Origin: Sneathiella sp.
Lineage (GTDB): Bacteria; Pseudomonadota; Alphaproteobacteria; Sneathiellales; Sneathiellaceae
Assembly (NCBI RefSeq): GCF_002694385.1
Contig: NZ_NZMB01000022.1
Coordinates: 1 to 55,499 of the forward strand
DNA length: 55,499 nt
Direction: 5' to 3'
Part shown: positions 16,889 to 25,586 of the stretch, piece by piece
Layout of the letters: the number at the start of each line of letters is the position of its first letter
How positions within the stretch are numbered: the first letter of the stretch is position 1
The notes under the pieces: generated by a model
Seen by the model: only the letters and a program-made list of their open reading frames with translations
Database searches by the model: none
Told to the model about the DNA's origin: nothing
Made by a program: the position numbers and the translations under genes

Positions 16889-17572
16889 ATGTGCGGACGA
16901 TTTGTCCTGAGTAGCCCCGTCGATGAGATGCAGGAGATTTTCGGCTTTCCCGAAATGCCCAACCTCGCGCCGCGCTACAATATCGCTCCGACAACGGACA
17001 TTGCGGCCATCCGCCGGGGGGAGAAGGGCGGCCCGCATCTGTTCACCGCCCGCTGGGGGCTGATTCCGTCCTGGGCGTCCGCGCCCGATATCAGCACGCA
17101 TATGTTCAACGCACGCAGCGAAACGGTGCGCGAGAAGCCCGCCTTTCGTGCGGCATTCGAAAGCCGCCGCTGCCTGATCCCGGCAAACGGATTTTACGAA
17201 TGGGAAAAAGCGGACAGCCGAACGCGCCAGCCCTGGTTCATCCATGTACGGGGGCGGCCCCTCATCGCCTTCGCCGGTCTCTGGGAAAGCTGGACATCAC
17301 CGGAGGGGGAGGTCATCGAAAGCTGCACAATCCTGACCGTGGCGGCGGCGATGAGCATTGCCTTCATCCACCCCCGGATGCCGGTCATTTTACAAGAAGA
17401 GAATTACGGACGCTGGCTCGACGGATCCGCCGGGGAAGAGATACTGACCGCCCTTCCCGACGCGGAGATCACCCGCCACCGGGTATCCCAGCGCGTCGGC
17501 AATGTCCATCAGGACGATGCCGACCTGTTGGCGCCCGCGCAGGCCCTGCCCACTCAGACCAGCTTGTTCTGA
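16889..17572 (+). CDS. SRAP domain protein (YedK/HMCES family)
   Basis: Protein of 227 aa that forms a protective covalent DNA-protein crosslink with abasic sites in single-stranded DNA, keeping them from error-prone processing. All four key residues line up with E. coli YedK: catalytic Cys2 directly after the initiator Met (MCGRF), Asn74 (MFNARSET), Glu104 (NGFYEWEK) and His161 (FIHPRMP). Family length is normal. Its last 19 nt overlap the 3' end of the convergent rpoH gene. I did not find an obvious LexA box in front of it, so SOS control is not shown here. Confidence 0.93.
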   Translation: MCGRFVLSSPVDEMQEIFGFPEMPNLAPRYNIAPTTDIAAIRRGEKGGPHLFTARWGLIPSWASAPDISTHMFNARSETVREKPAFRAAFESRRCLIPANGFYEWEKADSRTRQPWFIHVRGRPLIAFAGLWESWTSPEGEVIESCTILTVAAAMSIAFIHPRMPVILQEENYGRWLDGSAGEEILTALPDAEITRHRVSQRVGNVHQDDADLLAPAQALPTQTSLF

Positions 17573-18474
17573 GAATTATCCCCTGCCGGGCCGGACAGCA
17601 CAGGGTTGCGCACCGCTTCCCGACTGATGCGGACGACGGAACTGCGCAGCTTCTCAAATGCCTTATGTTCGATCTGGCGCACCCGCTCCTTGGTGATGCC
17701 GAGCCGTTCGCCCAGCACCTCCAGCGTGGTTTTGTCATCGAGCAACCGACGCTCGCGGATGATGATCTGCTCCCGCTCGCTCAACTCCTGAAGCGCCGAT
17801 TCCAGCCATTTGGAACGAACGGCGCCATCCAGGCTGTGCATGGTGCTCTCTTCCGGGGTTGGGCCGGTATCGCGGAGGAAATCCTCCACGCTGTCGTCGC
17901 CCTCCTCGCCCACCGGCGCATTCAGCGACTGATCCCGGCTGGACAGACGGTTGGCCATCTTCTCCACATCCTCGATCCCGATTTTGAGTTTGCGGGAAAT
18001 TTCCATCAGCGTATCAGAGCTGAAGGCCGTCTCATCCATATTCTGGATTTTCGCCCGCAGCCAGCGCAGATTGAAAAACAGGGATTTCTGCGACGCGCTG
18101 GTCCCCGAGCGGACAATCGACCAGTTGCGCAGGACATAATCCTGCATCGCCGACTTGATCCACCAGGTGGCATAGGTCGAAAAACGGATTTCACGCTCCG
18201 GCTCGAATTTGAAGGCCGCCTGCATCAGGCCGATATTGCCCTCCTGCACCAGATCGCTCATGGACAGGCCGTAATTACGGAATTTGGACGCCACCGAAAC
18301 AACAAGGCGCATATAGGCGGACACCAGCTCGTGCAGCGCCTTTTCATCGCCCTTTTCGCGCCAGCGATACGCCAGCTCGAACTCCCGCTCCCGCGTCAGC
18401 AGCGGGACGGACATTGCCGCGGAGACAAAAGCACGGTTACGCTTATGACTGTTAGCCGTCTCATGCTTGGTCAT
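17554..18474 (-). CDS. rpoH: RNA polymerase sigma-32 factor (heat shock)
   Basis: Sigma-70 family factor of 306 aa. The RpoH box QKSLFFNLR at 129-137, found only in sigma-32 proteins, identifies it. Region 2 (DLVQEGNIGLMQAAFKFEP, then RFSTYATWWI) binds the -10 element, and the region 4 helix-turn-helix TLEVLGERLGITKERVRQI binds the -35. The ATG at 18474 was chosen for its GGAGG at 8-nt spacing; the open frame extends 19 codons further without support. It controls chaperone and protease genes on heat shock. The gene's 3' end overlaps the SRAP gene by 19 nt on the opposite strand. Confidence 0.93.
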   Translation of the reverse strand: MTKHETANSHKRNRAFVSAAMSVPLLTREREFELAYRWREKGDEKALHELVSAYMRLVVSVASKFRNYGLSMSDLVQEGNIGLMQAAFKFEPEREIRFSTYATWWIKSAMQDYVLRNWSIVRSGTSASQKSLFFNLRWLRAKIQNMDETAFSSDTLMEISRKLKIGIEDVEKMANRLSSRDQSLNAPVGEEGDDSVEDFLRDTGPTPEESTMHSLDGAVRSKWLESALQELSEREQIIIRERRLLDDKTTLEVLGERLGITKERVRQIEHKAFEKLRSSVVRISREAVRNPVLSGPAGDNSQNKLV

Positions 18475-18531
18475 GTGATCTTCCTCCCACCTGTTGAAGC
18501 CGAAATGACGACGCCGTGGAAACGAACGCAC

Positions 18532-18537
18532 ATTATA
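18532..18537 (-). promoter_or_regulatory. Candidate -10 element upstream of rpoH
   Basis: A perfect TATAAT (complement of 18532-18537) lies 57 nt before the rpoH start. No good -35 is found at 16-18 bp, so it may need an activator or be fortuitous. Confidence 0.35.
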
Positions 18538-18692
18538 ATGGTTCTAATTTAATACCGAACCCGGAAAGACGCAATGCCCCAGACGTGTTCTGACGCAATT
18601 GTGATCCATCCCGTATGCGCAAATTATATATGAGAATAACCTGCAACAGTGCCAAAAATATGACAGAAAACGGGAAGGCGAATGCTTCGGCT

Positions 18693-19937
18693 TCAAACCT
18701 TGCGCGGGACGGTCGGGGTTTTCTCCACCGATCCCGAATAGATGAGAAGCGTAACCGTCAGAATGCCCGCCACCACGAAAAAGGAAATTGTAAAACCGTT
18801 GTCCGGGCTTGCCGCCAGAATCCAGCCATAGAGCGACTGCATGAAGCCAACCCCCAGAATCGCAATCAGATTCAGGGTCGAATTGGCCCGCCCGACCATA
18901 TAGTCGGGGAAAAGGGTGCGGCAATGGGCCGCCAGCACCACGTAATATTGCTGCGTGAAGCTGATATAGGCGAATAGGATCATCGTCAGCCAGACGGGCA
19001 TGTTCGTGGTGAAACCAAGGATGAGAAAGGTGACCAGCACGGAAGAGGAGGCCGTGATGACAATTTTTTTGCGGCTGCGGACCTTGCGATCGATAAAGCC
19101 GAAAAACAGGGCGCCGAGCGGCATCGTCACCGCCATCAGCAGGATGACATTCCCCCGTGAAAGCGCATCCATGTCATAGGTGAATTCCAGATAGGGCCCA
19201 CCCCACATCCCCATCAGCGCCGTCGAGGGGCCATAGGAGACAAAGCCCATGCCGAGCAGGTTTAGAAACCGCGGGTAAGTCAACACCGCCCAATAGCCAC
19301 GCAGGCTATGCAGGAAAGTGGCGGGCTTTTCCGCGCTTTCCTGATAGCCCGGCGGCGTATCGCGAATGACGATACTGCCGATACCGATCATGACCACGGT
19401 CAGGACGGCGGCGGCGATGCAGGGGATGCGCCAGCCGTAAACTTCAATGGCATAGGCAAGCGGCGCCGAGGACATGATGGCGCCGAAACTGGAAAAGGCC
19501 ATCAGCCAGGAGGCAATGGTGGCAAATTTTTCTGGCGGAAACCATTTTGCGAACAGGACATAGGAGGCCATCATCACCGCGGAATAGCCTAATCCGATCA
19601 TCACCCGGGCGATGATCACATCATTCAGGCTGTCGGCAGAGGCCAGCAGCAGGGCGCCGAGCGCCCCGAACAGCGTGACCGTGGACAGCACCAGGCGCGA
19701 GCCGAAGCGGTCCAGCGCAATCCCCATGGGGACCTGCACGATGGCAGAAGCGAAAAACAGCGCTGCCGCCGCGATACCGAGACTGGAGACCGGCACGCCG
19801 ATATCGACGGCAATCGGCGGCATGATGACGGCCCCGGCGCTCCGGTGAAATTGCCCGAGCCCGAACAGGATCGCACAGATCAGGAAGATATAGACCGCGC
19901 GGTTTCTGATCAGCGCATCACGGGGTTCAGACGACAT
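18693..19937 (-). CDS. MFS transporter
   Basis: Major facilitator superfamily protein of 414 aa with about twelve hydrophobic helices. The loop between helices 2 and 3 carries IALDRFGSR, a version of the family signature (G-x-x-x-D-R-x-G-R/S), near 75-83. A second, similar loop FFGFIDRKVRSRKK lies near the middle, where the second half begins. MFS members of this type often import or export organic acids or drugs. The substrate is not predictable. Its gene stands alone between rpoH and the carbonic anhydrase gene, each on its own transcript by spacing. Confidence 0.87.
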   Translation of the reverse strand: MSSEPRDALIRNRAVYIFLICAILFGLGQFHRSAGAVIMPPIAVDIGVPVSSLGIAAAALFFASAIVQVPMGIALDRFGSRLVLSTVTLFGALGALLLASADSLNDVIIARVMIGLGYSAVMMASYVLFAKWFPPEKFATIASWLMAFSSFGAIMSSAPLAYAIEVYGWRIPCIAAAVLTVVMIGIGSIVIRDTPPGYQESAEKPATFLHSLRGYWAVLTYPRFLNLLGMGFVSYGPSTALMGMWGGPYLEFTYDMDALSRGNVILLMAVTMPLGALFFGFIDRKVRSRKKIVITASSSVLVTFLILGFTTNMPVWLTMILFAYISFTQQYYVVLAAHCRTLFPDYMVGRANSTLNLIAILGVGFMQSLYGWILAASPDNGFTISFFVVAGILTVTLLIYSGSVEKTPTVPRKV

Positions 19938-20043
19938 TCTCTTATCTTTTTTTATCTTTAATTGCCATAACGCGCCGCCGGAAGCGACCGGGTGTTGCCT
20001 GTTTCAGCCCTCTGCCCCACAGGCGAAAACCGCCAATAAACAG

Positions 20044-20059
20044 TTTCCCCATTGGGAAA
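20044..20059. promoter_or_regulatory. TTTCCC-N4-GGGAAA dyad before the carbonic anhydrase gene
   Basis: A perfect 6-bp inverted repeat (TTTCCC 20044-20049, GGGAAA 20054-20059) lies directly before TATGCT (20061-20066), a plausible -10, about 70 nt from the carbonic anhydrase start. Its location suggests an operator overlapping the promoter. No regulator can be assigned. Confidence 0.35.
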
Positions 20060-20131
20060 TTATGCTAAAAGTCGCGACGATAGATAGTCTAGAAATGCGC
20101 TTTTTATACAAAAGACACAAGGAAGAAGTTG

Positions 20132-20815
20132 ATGGACGAATTCAAAAAGGTGTTCGAGAAGAATAAGGCATGGGCCGCCAGCACAGTCGCCGAGGATCCG
20201 GACTTTTTCTCACGACTAGCGCATCAGCAATCGCCCGAGCATTTGTGGATTGGCTGCGCCGACAGCCGTGTCCCCGCCAACCAGATCATGGACCTGCCGC
20301 CCGGCGAGGTGTTCGTGCATCGCAATATCGCGAATATCGTCGTGCCGTCCGATCTCAACTGCCTCTCCGTCCTGCAATATGCGGTCGAGGTTCTGAAGGT
20401 GCGGCATATCATCATCTGTGGCCATTATGGCTGCGGCGGTATCGCGGCCGCCATGTCAACGCGCAAGAACGGCATGATCGACAACTGGCTCCGGCATATC
20501 CGGACAACCGCGCGGATCTATAATGACCTGATCGAAAAGACGACCAGCGAGAAGGAAAAGACGGATCTGTTGTGCGAACTGAATGTGATTGAACAGGTGC
20601 AGAATGTCTGCGCCACCACCATTGTGCAGGACGCCTGGGATCGCGGGCAGAAATTCGCCGTTCACGGCATTATCTACTCGGTCGCCGACGGCCTTTTGAA
20701 AGACCTCATCCATTGCGAAATCGGCAGCAAGGTCACCCATGGTGAGGATTTTCCCAAATCCCTTGAGGCAAGGGATCAACAATTCCAGCGCTTCAACCAG
20801 TTCCGGCTGGAATGA
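20132..20815 (+). CDS. Beta-class carbonic anhydrase
   Basis: Zinc enzyme of 227 aa that interconverts carbon dioxide and bicarbonate. The zinc ligands Cys42, His98 and Cys101 are in GCADSRV and CGHYGCGG, and the Asp44/Arg46 catalytic pair is intact. It is close to E. coli Can in length and motif order. The ATG at 20132 has GGAAGAA upstream at about 5 nt; the TTG one codon earlier is less likely. It probably supplies bicarbonate for carboxylases. The next gene (moxR) starts about 100 nt later. Confidence 0.93.
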   Translation: MDEFKKVFEKNKAWAASTVAEDPDFFSRLAHQQSPEHLWIGCADSRVPANQIMDLPPGEVFVHRNIANIVVPSDLNCLSVLQYAVEVLKVRHIIICGHYGCGGIAAAMSTRKNGMIDNWLRHIRTTARIYNDLIEKTTSEKEKTDLLCELNVIEQVQNVCATTIVQDAWDRGQKFAVHGIIYSVADGLLKDLIHCEIGSKVTHGEDFPKSLEARDQQFQRFNQFRLE

Positions 20816-20917
20816 CTTTTTGTCAAATCGCTTGATCTGAACGGCGCGCGGGCTTATTTTCCAAGGAACGGCGCCTCAGATAACACGTAAAAAAAATAAA
20901 GAAATCGAGAATACGGC

Positions 20918-21763
20918 ATGAAATTTAAAGGTACTGAAAACTATGTTGCGACGGAAGATCTGATGATCGCCGTCAATGCCGCCATGACGCTCCAGCGCCC
21001 GCTGCTGATCAAGGGCGAACCCGGCACCGGCAAGACCGTGCTGGCGCAGGAAGTGGCGAAGGCCCTCGGCAAACCCTTTATCGAGTGGAACATCAAATCC
21101 ACCACGAAGGCGCAGCAGGGGCTGTATGAATATGATGCCGTCTCGCGCCTGCGCGATTCCCAGCTCGGCGATGACAAGGTGCATGACATCTCCAACTATA
21201 TCCGCCCCGGCAAGATGTGGGAGGCCTTCACCGCCGACGTCAGCCCCGTGCTGCTGATCGATGAGATCGACAAGGCGGATATCGAGTTTCCGAACGATCT
21301 GCTGCAGGAGCTCGACCGCATGGAATTCTACGTCTATGAGACGCAGCAGACCATCAAGGCGCAGCACCGCCCGCTGGTGATCATCACGTCGAATAACGAA
21401 AAGGAACTGCCGGACGCCTTCCTGCGCCGCTGCTTCTTCCATTACATCAGCTTCCCCGATGCGGAAACGATGGAAAAAATCGTCGATGTGCATCACCCCG
21501 ATGCGAAGCAGGAGCTGGTGCGCGATGCGCTGCGCGTTTTCTTCGATGTGCGCGAGACGCCGGGCCTCAAGAAAAAGCCGTCCACCAGCGAGCTGATCGA
21601 CTGGCTGAAACTGCTGATGAGCGAGGACCTGCCCGAAGACGTTCTGCAATCGCGGGATCCGGGCAAGATCATCCCGCCGCTGCATGGCGCGCTGCTGAAG
21701 AATGAGCAGGATGTGCATCTGTTTGAACGGCTCGCCTTTCTGTCCCGCCGCGAACAGCGCTAG
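20918..21763 (+). CDS. MoxR family AAA+ ATPase
   Basis: AAA+ ATPase of 281 aa. Walker A GEPGTGKT lies at 33-40, Walker B VLLIDEIDKAD near 110-120, and the sensor-1 region ITSNNEKELPDAFLRRC near 155-171. MoxR proteins act with VWA-domain partners as chaperones that help assemble or activate metalloenzymes and complexes. The VWA gene follows after 9 nt, giving the usual pair. The client is not encoded next to them. In carboxydotrophs the similar CoxD/CoxE pair matures CO dehydrogenase, but no such structural gene is here. Confidence 0.9.
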   Translation: MKFKGTENYVATEDLMIAVNAAMTLQRPLLIKGEPGTGKTVLAQEVAKALGKPFIEWNIKSTTKAQQGLYEYDAVSRLRDSQLGDDKVHDISNYIRPGKMWEAFTADVSPVLLIDEIDKADIEFPNDLLQELDRMEFYVYETQQTIKAQHRPLVIITSNNEKELPDAFLRRCFFHYISFPDAETMEKIVDVHHPDAKQELVRDALRVFFDVRETPGLKKKPSTSELIDWLKLLMSEDLPEDVLQSRDPGKIIPPLHGALLKNEQDVHLFERLAFLSRREQR

Positions 21764-21772
21764 GATACAGCC

Positions 21773-22951
21773 ATGTTCACGAAATTCTTCTTCACCCTGA
21801 AAGACGCCGCGCTCCCCGTCACCTTGCGGGAATATCTGACGCTGATCGAGGCGCTGAAGGCCGGTTGCGCGGAATATTCGGTCAATGATTTCTATTATCT
21901 GGCCCGCGCCACCCTGGTGAAGGATGAGAAGAATCTCGACAAGTTCGATCAGGTTTTCGCCCACTGCTTCAATGGCATCGAGTTTATTTCCGATGCGGCC
22001 GAGGCGGAAATCCCCGAAGAATGGCTCAAAAAGCTGGCCGAGCTGGCGCTGACCGACGAGGAAAAGGCCCAGGTCGAGGCCATGGGCGGCTGGGAAAAGC
22101 TGATGGAAACCCTGCAACAGCGCCTGAAAGAGCAGGAAAAGCGCCATCAGGGCGGCAACAAATGGATCGGCACCGCCGGCCGTTCGCCCTTCGGCGCCTA
22201 TGGCTACAACCCGGAAGGGGTGCGCATCGGCCAGAAGGAAAGCCGCCACCGCAAGGCGGTCAAGGTCTGGGACAAGCGCGAATACAAGAATCTCGATGAT
22301 AGCGTGGAACTCGGCACGCGCAACATCAAGGTCGCCATGAAGCGGCTGCGTCAGTTCGCCCGCGAAGGCGCGGCGGAGGAGCTGGACCTTGACGATACCA
22401 TCCGCTCAACGGCGCGCAATGCGGGCTTTCTCGATCTCAAGATGCGGCCCGAGCGGCACAATACGGTCAAGGTCCTGATCCTGTTCGATATCGGCGGGTC
22501 GATGGATGACCATATCAAGGCCTGCGAGGAGCTGTTTTCGGCGGCCCGCACAGAGTTCAAGCATCTGGAGTTCTATTACTTCCACAACTGCGTTTATGAA
22601 AAGCTGTGGAAGGAAAACAGCCGCCGCCACACCTCCTTCACCCCGACATGGGATGTGCTGCATAAATACCCGGCGGATTACAAGCTGATCTTTGTCGGCG
22701 ATGCGACCATGAGCCCCTATGAAATCGCCTATCCGGGCGGCAGCGTGGAGCATTGGAACGAGGAATCCGGCCAGGCCTGGATGGAGCGGATGCTGAATAT
22801 CTACCACAAGGCTGTCTGGCTCAACCCGGTGCCGGAAAAATACTGGGAATACACCCCGTCCGTGCAGCTTCTAAAGCAGCTCATGACCGACCGGATGTAT
22901 CCGCTCACCATCGGTGGCCTTGAAAATGCCATGAAGGAACTGAGCCGGTAA
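21773..22951 (+). CDS. VWA domain protein, CoxE-like partner of MoxR
   Basis: Protein of 392 aa. The N-terminal half is helical and charged and the C-terminal part contains a von Willebrand A-like domain. The metal-ion-dependent adhesion site reads DIGGS in LFDIGGSMDDH (near 241-251), where the usual pattern is DxSxS; the first Ser is replaced by Gly. Later the strand LIFVGDATMSPYE provides the second acidic site. It would work with the adjacent MoxR ATPase, binding the client protein. No signal peptide, so cytoplasmic. The stop codon lies inside a perfect hairpin. Confidence 0.87.
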   Translation: MFTKFFFTLKDAALPVTLREYLTLIEALKAGCAEYSVNDFYYLARATLVKDEKNLDKFDQVFAHCFNGIEFISDAAEAEIPEEWLKKLAELALTDEEKAQVEAMGGWEKLMETLQQRLKEQEKRHQGGNKWIGTAGRSPFGAYGYNPEGVRIGQKESRHRKAVKVWDKREYKNLDDSVELGTRNIKVAMKRLRQFAREGAAEELDLDDTIRSTARNAGFLDLKMRPERHNTVKVLILFDIGGSMDDHIKACEELFSAARTEFKHLEFYYFHNCVYEKLWKENSRRHTSFTPTWDVLHKYPADYKLIFVGDATMSPYEIAYPGGSVEHWNEESGQAWMERMLNIYHKAVWLNPVPEKYWEYTPSVQLLKQLMTDRMYPLTIGGLENAMKELSR

Positions 22952-22964
22952 CACCCGTTACCGG
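22945..22964. terminator. Perfect hairpin over the VWA stop codon
   Basis: CCGGTAAC (22945-22952) and GTTACCGG (22957-22964) form a perfect 8-bp stem with a 4-nt loop, including the TAA stop. No T-tract follows, so it may be a weak terminator between convergent genes or stabilise the mRNA 3' end. Confidence 0.4.
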
Positions 22965-22978
22965 GCGTTCCGGCGTCT

Positions 22979-23770
22979 TTAGTCGTCCCGTCCCGGACGA
23001 ACGAACACTTCCCATTTGCCGCCAAAGGTCTTTTTCGGCTTCTCAAACGCCGGATTGTCCTCCAGAAGCTTGTGGTGCATGGGGTTGTTATAGAGGAAAT
23101 AGATCGGTTCCCGCACCGCTGCCAAATCACGCAGGATATGGTCAATCACCTCCGCCAGTATATCGGCGCCGAAGGCATTGAAGACATAAATCACATGCGG
23201 CTCCGGCGGCAGGCTATGCTCCGTGACATCCCCGTGAACGGAGCGAAGCGCGCGCGCCGTCACCCGCTTGCGACGGTACAGCTCGGCGATATTGCGGGTC
23301 GCGGTTTCATGCAGGGCCTGGCTGAGCTCCACCCCGGTTACCGATTTGAACGGATAGCGGGACGCCGAGGCGAGTACCGCCCCCTTGCCCGAGCCGAAAT
23401 CAATGAAATGATATTTCTCGTAATCGAGATGCAGCTTTTCCACAACATAGCGGAATTCATAATCCGAGGATGCTTCATAGCGTTTTGCCGATTCCTTCCG
23501 CTCCTCCGGAATATCCAGCATGTCCGTCTCGACCACCCCCGCAATATCAAGACCGATTTCGCGCATATTCTGGCGGAAAAACCGGTATTCTTCGAGGATA
23601 TGAAATCTTGTTTTGGCGAACAGGGCGGCCAATAGCCCGAGAAGGGTACGCTTCAGCCCCCGGTATTTGATATTGACGGCAAGCGTGCGGAGGTTCCGCA
23701 GAAACTGGTTATGTTCGACCTCAAGCCCTGGATACCGGGCGGTCTTTGTGAAAACAAATTTAAACAACAT
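22979..23770 (-). CDS. Class I SAM-dependent methyltransferase, substrate unknown
   Basis: Protein of 263 aa. An N-terminal basic and partly hydrophobic segment (LKRTLLGLLAALFAKT) precedes the methyltransferase core. Motif I is FIDFGSGKGAVL (near 123-134), followed by VTGVELSQ with the acidic residue that binds the SAM ribose. VIYVFNAFG and YFLYNNPMH form the later strands; the NNP resembles the NPP/Y type motif of N-methyltransferases. The ATG at 23770 has AAGGA upstream; the open frame extends five codons to a TTG. Substrate and partner are unknown. It is convergent with the moxR/VWA pair. Confidence 0.75.
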   Translation of the reverse strand: MLFKFVFTKTARYPGLEVEHNQFLRNLRTLAVNIKYRGLKRTLLGLLAALFAKTRFHILEEYRFFRQNMREIGLDIAGVVETDMLDIPEERKESAKRYEASSDYEFRYVVEKLHLDYEKYHFIDFGSGKGAVLASASRYPFKSVTGVELSQALHETATRNIAELYRRKRVTARALRSVHGDVTEHSLPPEPHVIYVFNAFGADILAEVIDHILRDLAAVREPIYFLYNNPMHHKLLEDNPAFEKPKKTFGGKWEVFVRPGRDD

Positions 23771-23858
23771 ATTATCCTTGGACAAATAATAGGACTGCCG
23801 AAAAGAAGAAATGCGGGCGGCAGCCCGTCAACTTTCCGGTTAAAATCTTAATTTTCTG

Positions 23859-24410
23859 TTAACTTTTATCCTCCTCCACGAACTGGACGGCATTCAGAAG
23901 AGGTTGCAGGCGTGCCGCCGCCAGCCTCTGCAGCGCGAGCGTTATCACCAGATAATAAGCGGCCAGATGCAGGGTGATCGCCGCCTGCTGGCCGACAAAA
24001 ACCAGTGCACCGATCAACAGCGCCAGCACAAGCAGGATGGCGCGCGCCAGATGCCGCAGCAGCGCGGACTTTCGCAGGAATTTATCGCTTGCAAGCTCAT
24101 ATTTGTACCAGATGTCAAAGGCGGTCGAGAGAAGAACCACAGGCAGCAGAACAAGCAGTACCGCCAGCGACAGGGCCAGCCCGCCGCGCCCGCTTTTAAA
24201 AAACTCCGCCATCAGGGCGAGCAGGGAATATTGTCCCTGCAGCCCCATAAAACCGCCCGACGTGACCAACGGCTGCGTCACGCCAAGCCCCAGCAGCGCC
24301 GCGCAGAGCATCAGCCCAACGCCAAGAAACCGGTCCGGCCCGACCGCATATTTCGCAATCGTCTGACGGTCTGCCCGCCCGACAATTATTCGCTCAAGGA
24401 CCCAGTGCAT
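23859..24410 (-). CDS. Unrecognised multi-pass membrane protein
   Basis: Protein of 183 aa with about four hydrophobic segments: LGVGLMLCAALLGLG, a second at LALSLAVLLVLLPVVLL, a third at ILLVLALLIGALVFV and a fourth at LAAYYLVITLALQ. Between the second and third is a hydrophilic stretch with DIWYKYELASDKFLRK. It resembles no family I can name with confidence. There is 88 nt to the methyltransferase gene downstream on the same strand, so cotranscription is possible. The ATG at 24410 has no strong ribosome binding site, so the start is provisional. Confidence 0.55.
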   Translation of the reverse strand: MHWVLERIIVGRADRQTIAKYAVGPDRFLGVGLMLCAALLGLGVTQPLVTSGGFMGLQGQYSLLALMAEFFKSGRGGLALSLAVLLVLLPVVLLSTAFDIWYKYELASDKFLRKSALLRHLARAILLVLALLIGALVFVGQQAAITLHLAAYYLVITLALQRLAAARLQPLLNAVQFVEEDKS

Positions 24411-24581
24411 CGCCCAGAAATTCCTTACCCGTTACCTTATATGTCGCTTATAGCGCGTTTCGCCGCCGACAGGAATCCCCGGCCGTCATTTTTGCCATCG
24501 GACATGACGCCCGCCCGCTTTCCCCCTGTACGGCAGCAAAAAACCCCGATATTCTGGAGAAAGAGAAATAGTGATGGTGGA

Positions 24582-25010
24582 ATGATGAGTAGCCTGCTCA
24601 AAAATATCACCTTTATTGTCCTGATTCTATTGTTCCTTGGCATCAGCTATATCCTGCTCCAGGAATCGGAACAGCGGGACAGCCTGGCCGGCGCACCGAT
24701 CGTCGAAGTGACCGAGGCCGCCCTCACCCCGCTGGCGGAGGACGGGCAGGCTGTATTCGATACGAAATGCGCCTATTGCCATGGGCTGAATGCCGCCGGC
24801 CGCGATGGCGTCGGCCCGCCGCTTGTGCATCTGATGTATGCGCCCGGCGCCACGGATGATGCCAGGCTGGCCCTGTCCATTCGGAAAGGGGTCAAGGCCG
24901 ATAAATGGCCGTTCGGCGATATGCCCGCCGAACCCGACCTCGCAGAGGAAGAAATCCGCAGCCTTGTCGCCTATATCCGCGAGATGCAAAAGGCCAATGG
25001 CATCCAGTAA
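24582..25010 (+). CDS. Membrane-anchored c-type cytochrome
   Basis: Protein of 142 aa with one N-terminal transmembrane helix (about 9-26) and a periplasmic class I cytochrome c domain. The haem-attachment motif CAYCH places Cys63, Cys66 and His67; Met83 or Met108 is the likely sixth ligand. The domain resembles cytochrome c5/c555 proteins that shuttle electrons in respiratory chains. The start is one of two adjacent ATGs (24582 or 24585). CcdA, encoded at 15829, belongs to the pathway that prepares such cytochromes. No oxidase gene is nearby. Confidence 0.85.
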   Translation: MMSSLLKNITFIVLILLFLGISYILLQESEQRDSLAGAPIVEVTEAALTPLAEDGQAVFDTKCAYCHGLNAAGRDGVGPPLVHLMYAPGATDDARLALSIRKGVKADKWPFGDMPAEPDLAEEEIRSLVAYIREMQKANGIQ

Positions 25011-25054
25011 GCCACACCATCATGATGGCCCCCTCCCCCGGGGCGGCAGATGGA

Positions 25055-25540
25055 TCAGCTTATCTTCCGCAGCAATCTGACGATCTCTTCTTTTTCGTCT
25101 TCCGTCAGCGGTTCAAGGGTATCGTCCGTGATATCGAAACCATGCGGGATCAACTGCGCCGTCATGCGCTGCCCTTCCTCGGTCAGCCGCAACAGCATGC
25201 GCCGCCGGTCACTTTCATCGGGGCGGGTTTCGATCAGCCCGCGGTCGATCAGGCGGCGGATCACCCCCTGAATGGTCGCCGGGTCCATCGCAGTCAGACG
25301 GCCCAGATGATTCTGTGACAGCTCCCCTTCGTCGCGCAGCTTGGTGAGCGCCGCGAATTGCGTTGGCGTAATCTGCTCATAACCCATATGAGACTGGAAA
25401 ATGGCGCTGGCTCGCTGATGGGCGCGGCGGAGCAGATGTCCGATATGAACCTCAACATGATAGTCGTCAATGGAACGGCCGACCGATTGTTCCGGTTGTT
25501 CCGGTTTTAGCGGGAGTACATGGGTCATAACAGGCATCAT
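25055..25540 (-). CDS. MarR family transcriptional regulator
   Basis: Winged-helix regulator of 161 aa. The helix-turn-helix spans about residues 75-100 (LSQNHLGRLTAMDPATIQGVIRRLIDRG), followed by the wing PDESDRRRMLLRLTEEG, the classic MarR DxRxxxxxLT signature. It probably binds DNA as a dimer and answers to a small aromatic ligand. The first of three close Met codons was taken as start. The histidine phosphatase gene lies upstream on the same strand with a 46-nt gap, so the two may share a transcript. The target is unknown. Confidence 0.88.
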   Translation of the reverse strand: MMPVMTHVLPLKPEQPEQSVGRSIDDYHVEVHIGHLLRRAHQRASAIFQSHMGYEQITPTQFAALTKLRDEGELSQNHLGRLTAMDPATIQGVIRRLIDRGLIETRPDESDRRRMLLRLTEEGQRMTAQLIPHGFDITDDTLEPLTEDEKEEIVRLLRKIS

Positions 25541-25586
25541 CTCATTAACGAGGCCGCCACAGGCAAGCGACAGGCGGCGCGGAAGG

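Noticed and set aside
20876-22249. Open frame of 457 codons opposite moxR and the VWA gene
   Set aside because: It spans two real genes and their spacer on the other strand and lacks any domain.
20918-22951. MoxR/VWA pair considered as CO dehydrogenase maturation (coxD/coxE)
   Set aside because: No coxLMS structural genes are in the window and MoxR/VWA pairs serve many clients.
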